Shown: piece after piece, positions 5,130 through 6,804 of the stretch
How positions within the stretch are numbered: the stretch's first letter is position 1
How the letters are laid out: every line of letters begins with the position of its first letter
DNA from: Desulfovibrio sp. OttesenSCG-928-G15
GTDB lineage: Bacteria; Desulfobacterota; Desulfovibrionia; Desulfovibrionales; Desulfovibrionaceae
Reading direction: 5' to 3'
DNA: 6,804 nt
NCBI GenBank assembly: GCA_030266525.1
Contig: JAJDIC010000099.1
Span: 1-6,804 of the forward strand
Program-made: the position numbers and the translations under genes
Notes under the pieces: generated by a model
The model's input: only the letters and a program-made list of their open reading frames with translations
What the model was told of the DNA's origin: nothing
The model's database searches: none

Positions 5130-5318
5130 CCCTGGAGTGCGCGTGACGGTCGCCGTCGCTGGCCTCACAAGCATTTATTAAGGGAATTGCCGGTGAACCG
5201 GTGTGCATGCCCGACCTACTCGCAAGAGTATGCCATCGGGAAGCCTTAAGGTTCTCCAAATCTTCCCGCCGTAGGCATAGAAGGTCCTGCGGGAGGGCTC
5301 CGCACGGCTTCTCCGGGG
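5130..5318 (+). ncRNA. ssrS: 6S RNA
   Basis: About 189 bases, the usual size of 6S RNA, which mimics an open promoter and binds sigma-70 RNA polymerase in stationary phase. The closing stem is CCCTGGAG (5130-5137) with CTCCGGGG (5311-5318), continued by GTGCG with CGCAC. The most telling match is the apical part: GTGTGCATGCCCGACC (5201-5216) and TCGGGAAGCCTTAAGG (5236-5251), which parallel GTGAGCATGCTCGGTCC and CCGAGAAGCCTTAAAA of the E. coli RNA. The tip is a TACTC/GAGTA stem closed by a GCAA tetraloop (5217-5230). GAACC/GGTTC (5195-5199 with 5250-5254) extends the arm. The A/T-rich stretch near 5166-5181 and the opposite strand near 5255-5263 form the expected central bubble. Position right after zapA supports the call. 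Exact ends are estimated from pairing. Confidence 0.9.
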
Positions 5319-5376
5319 TGTCTGTTTATCGGTGCATTTCTTCTCTCTGGCAAGCGCGTATTTTCGTCGCTTTGGT

Positions 5377-5427
5377 CCCCGCTTTTCTCCGCCTCTTTAT
5401 GGCCGGTTTGAAAAGCGGGGTTTTTTT
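5377..5427 (+). terminator. Strong intrinsic terminator after 6S RNA
   Basis: A perfect 10-bp stem, CCCCGCTTTT (5377-5386) with AAAAGCGGGG (5411-5420), is followed at once by seven T (5421-5427). The loop is 24 bases. It lies about 60 bases beyond the estimated end of the mature 6S RNA, so the primary transcript is probably longer and trimmed at its 3' end. It should also insulate rny from the zapA/6S unit. The minus-strand side has no T-run. Confidence 0.93.
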
Positions 5428-5550
5428 GTATGTTGCCCTTCATTTCAAACACATTGCCCTGCCGCCGTGCGCGGTTTGTCTTGCGGATGCGCTCCCTAAG
5501 CCGCCGGATGAAAGAATCGCATTGCGCGGCATGTCCGCAGCCCTGGCGCT

Positions 5551-5564
5551 GTATACTATATACT
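5551..5564 (+). promoter_or_regulatory. Possible rny -10 region with short palindrome
   Basis: Two copies of TATACT (5552-5557 and 5559-5564), each five of six to the sigma-70 -10 consensus, sit 11-23 bases before the rny start codon. They lie in a palindrome GTATA-CTA-TATAC (5551-5563). No good -35 box is found at 16-18 bases upstream, and the predicted leader would be very short. Because a strong terminator lies upstream, rny does need its own promoter somewhere in 5428-5570. Confidence 0.35.
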
Positions 5565-5574
5565 TGAGGTTATT

Positions 5575-6804
5575 ATGACTGCTATGTCATTGCTGGTAGC
5601 CGTTGTCACCGCCGTAGTGGGCGGGGCGATAGGCTTTTTTATTCCCCGCTTTGTAGGGGCGAAACGCGTCAAGGACGCAGAGGAGCTTTCGCGTCGCATT
5701 CTTGACGAAGCCCGTAAGGAAGCCCAGGCCCAGAAAAAGGAAATCATCCTGCAAGGAAAAGACGAAGTGCTTGAAGACAAGCGCAGGATGGAAGAAGAAC
5801 TCAAGGAGCAGGAACGCGAAATTCGGGCCAGAGACAAAAAGCTGGAAGAAAACTACGAAAAGCTGGAAACAAAGCTGGAAGGCGCAAGAAAGAAGGAGCA
5901 GGAATTCCTTCTTGTGGAAAAAGAGTTTGCCCGCAAGGAAAAAGAGCTGGAAGAACTGCACGAAAGCCTTACGCACAACATAGCGGAACAGGAAAAGCGG
6001 CTTGAAGAAGTAGCCGGTCTTACTGCGGAAGAGGCCAAAGCCCGCATTTTCCGTGATATTGAAGAAAAAACCCGGCATGAAGCCGGACGTATGATGCGCC
6101 TCATTGAAACGGAAGCGCGCGAAGTTGCCGACCGTAAGGCCAAGGAAATACTGGCCATGGCCATTCAGCGCTACGCGGGCGACTTTGTGGCCGAACAGAC
6201 CGTAACCACGGTTTCGCTGCCCAGTGAAGATATGAAAGGCCGGATTATCGGTCGGGAAGGGCGCAATATTCGCGCTCTGGAAGCGGCGACCGGCGTTGAC
6301 CTGATTATTGATGACACGCCGGAAACAGTTATTTTATCCGCTTACAGCCCGCTTCGCCGTCAGGTAGCCAAAATGGCCCTGGAGCGCCTTATTCAGGACG
6401 GGCGCATTCACCCCGCGCGTATTGAAGACATTGTGACCAAGGTGGAGCAGGAGCTGGAAGTGCATGTGCGCGAAGTGGGTGAACAGGCCACCTTTGACGC
6501 CGGTGTGCACGGTATTCACCCCGACATTGTCCGTCTTCTGGGGCAGCTCAAGTTTCGCACCAGTTTTTCCCAGAATGTCTTGCAGCACTCTCTTGAGGTT
6601 TCTTCCTTGTGCGGCATGATGGCTGCCGAACTTGGTCTGGATGTGAAAAAAGCCAAACGGGCCGGGCTGCTGCACGACCTTGGCAAAGCGCTTGACCATG
6701 AAATTGAAGGCTCTCACGCTACCATTGGCGCGGATTTTGCCAAGCGTTACGGGGAAGGGAAGGATATTATCCACGCCATTGCAGCCCACCATGAGGATAT
6801 TCCT
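5575..6804 (+). CDS. rny: Ribonuclease Y (3' end outside the window)
   Basis: The first 410 codons of RNase Y, the membrane-anchored endoribonuclease that starts mRNA decay; the family is about 520 residues, so roughly the last fifth is missing at the window edge. Domains in order: an N-terminal membrane helix (MSLLVAVVTAVVGGAIGFFI, 4-23); a very long Glu/Lys-rich coiled coil (about 30-200); a KH RNA-binding domain with GRIIGREGRNIRALE (222-236); and an HD domain with His338 (QHSLEVS) and the metal-binding HD pair His367-Asp368 (LLHDLGKALDHE), then EGSHATIG and AAHHED. GAGG (5566-5569) is five bases before the ATG at 5575; a second ATG at 5584 is too far from it. Most gammaproteobacteria use RNase E instead, while sulfate-reducing lineages commonly carry RNase Y. 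Confidence 0.97.
   Translation, partial: MTAMSLLVAVVTAVVGGAIGFFIPRFVGAKRVKDAEELSRRILDEARKEAQAQKKEIILQGKDEVLEDKRRMEEELKEQEREIRARDKKLEENYEKLETKLEGARKKEQEFLLVEKEFARKEKELEELHESLTHNIAEQEKRLEEVAGLTAEEAKARIFRDIEEKTRHEAGRMMRLIETEAREVADRKAKEILAMAIQRYAGDFVAEQTVTTVSLPSEDMKGRIIGREGRNIRALEAATGVDLIIDDTPETVILSAYSPLRRQVAKMALERLIQDGRIHPARIEDIVTKVEQELEVHVREVGEQATFDAGVHGIHPDIVRLLGQLKFRTSFSQNVLQHSLEVSSLCGMMAAELGLDVKKAKRAGLLHDLGKALDHEIEGSHATIGADFAKRYGEGKDIIHAIAAHHEDIP

Noticed and set aside
5201..5578. 125-codon plus-strand frame across 6S RNA, terminator and rny leader
   Set aside because: It runs through a structured RNA and a strong terminator and has no ribosome site; its hydrophobic look comes from pyrimidine-rich non-coding sequence.
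6334..6792. 152-codon minus-strand frame opposite rny
   Set aside because: Antisense to the KH/HD region of RNase Y, with no supporting start signal.
1..6804. Defence system, mobile element or CRISPR array
   Set aside because: No transposase, integrase, direct-repeat array, nuclease/ATPase pair or compositional break was found; gene content is housekeeping.

Overview
The window looks like a chromosomal housekeeping segment from a GC-rich, Gram-negative, sulfate-reducer-type bacterium, most likely Desulfovibrionaceae (Desulfovibrio sensu lato). The reasons are the combination of a ZapB-like/ZapA pair, a 6S RNA and RNase Y in one row, an FxsA protein with a long tail next to a rhomboid protease, and the codon and base use. 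The genus is an inference from gene content; no rRNA or species marker is present. I saw no mobile element, CRISPR array, tRNA, rRNA or prophage gene.

Layout. On the minus strand (about 90-1659) lies a two-gene unit: a glyceraldehyde-3-phosphate dehydrogenase (gap), then a secreted DUF3574-like protein starting 3 bases after the gap stop, closed by an intrinsic terminator at 94-128. A 331-base divergent gap (1660-1990) separates this from the plus-strand genes. It holds a strong G-quadruplex motif on the minus strand, two hairpins and a candidate promoter for fxsA.

On the plus strand, fxsA (1991-2689), a rhomboid-family protease with an extra cytoplasmic domain (2697-3989) and an unrecognised four-helix membrane protein (3989-4525) form a tight membrane-protein operon. 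The start of the rhomboid gene is uncertain because its first ~50 codons are crowded with inverted repeats, one arrangement of which looks like an attenuator. A new promoter inside 4542-4570 then appears to drive a ZapB-like coiled-coil gene (4577-4813), possibly as a leaderless transcript, followed by zapA (4819-5088). Right behind zapA is 6S RNA (about 5130-5318) with its own promoter, ended by a strong terminator at 5377-5427. The last gene, rny (RNase Y), starts at 5575 and runs off the right edge with 410 codons visible.

How it fits together: the right half joins cell-division regulation (ZapA/ZapB on FtsZ), global control of RNA polymerase (6S RNA) and mRNA turnover (RNase Y). The middle is a membrane-protein module that may concern membrane-protein proteolysis. 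The left is central carbon metabolism, with a GAPDH whose cofactor-site residues point to NADP use. Nothing here is clearly a new system. The best leads are the cofactor-switched GAPDH, the rhomboid with a non-standard GxSx motif and its four-helix partner, the attenuator-like structure ahead of it, the possible leaderless zapB transcript and the G-quadruplex.
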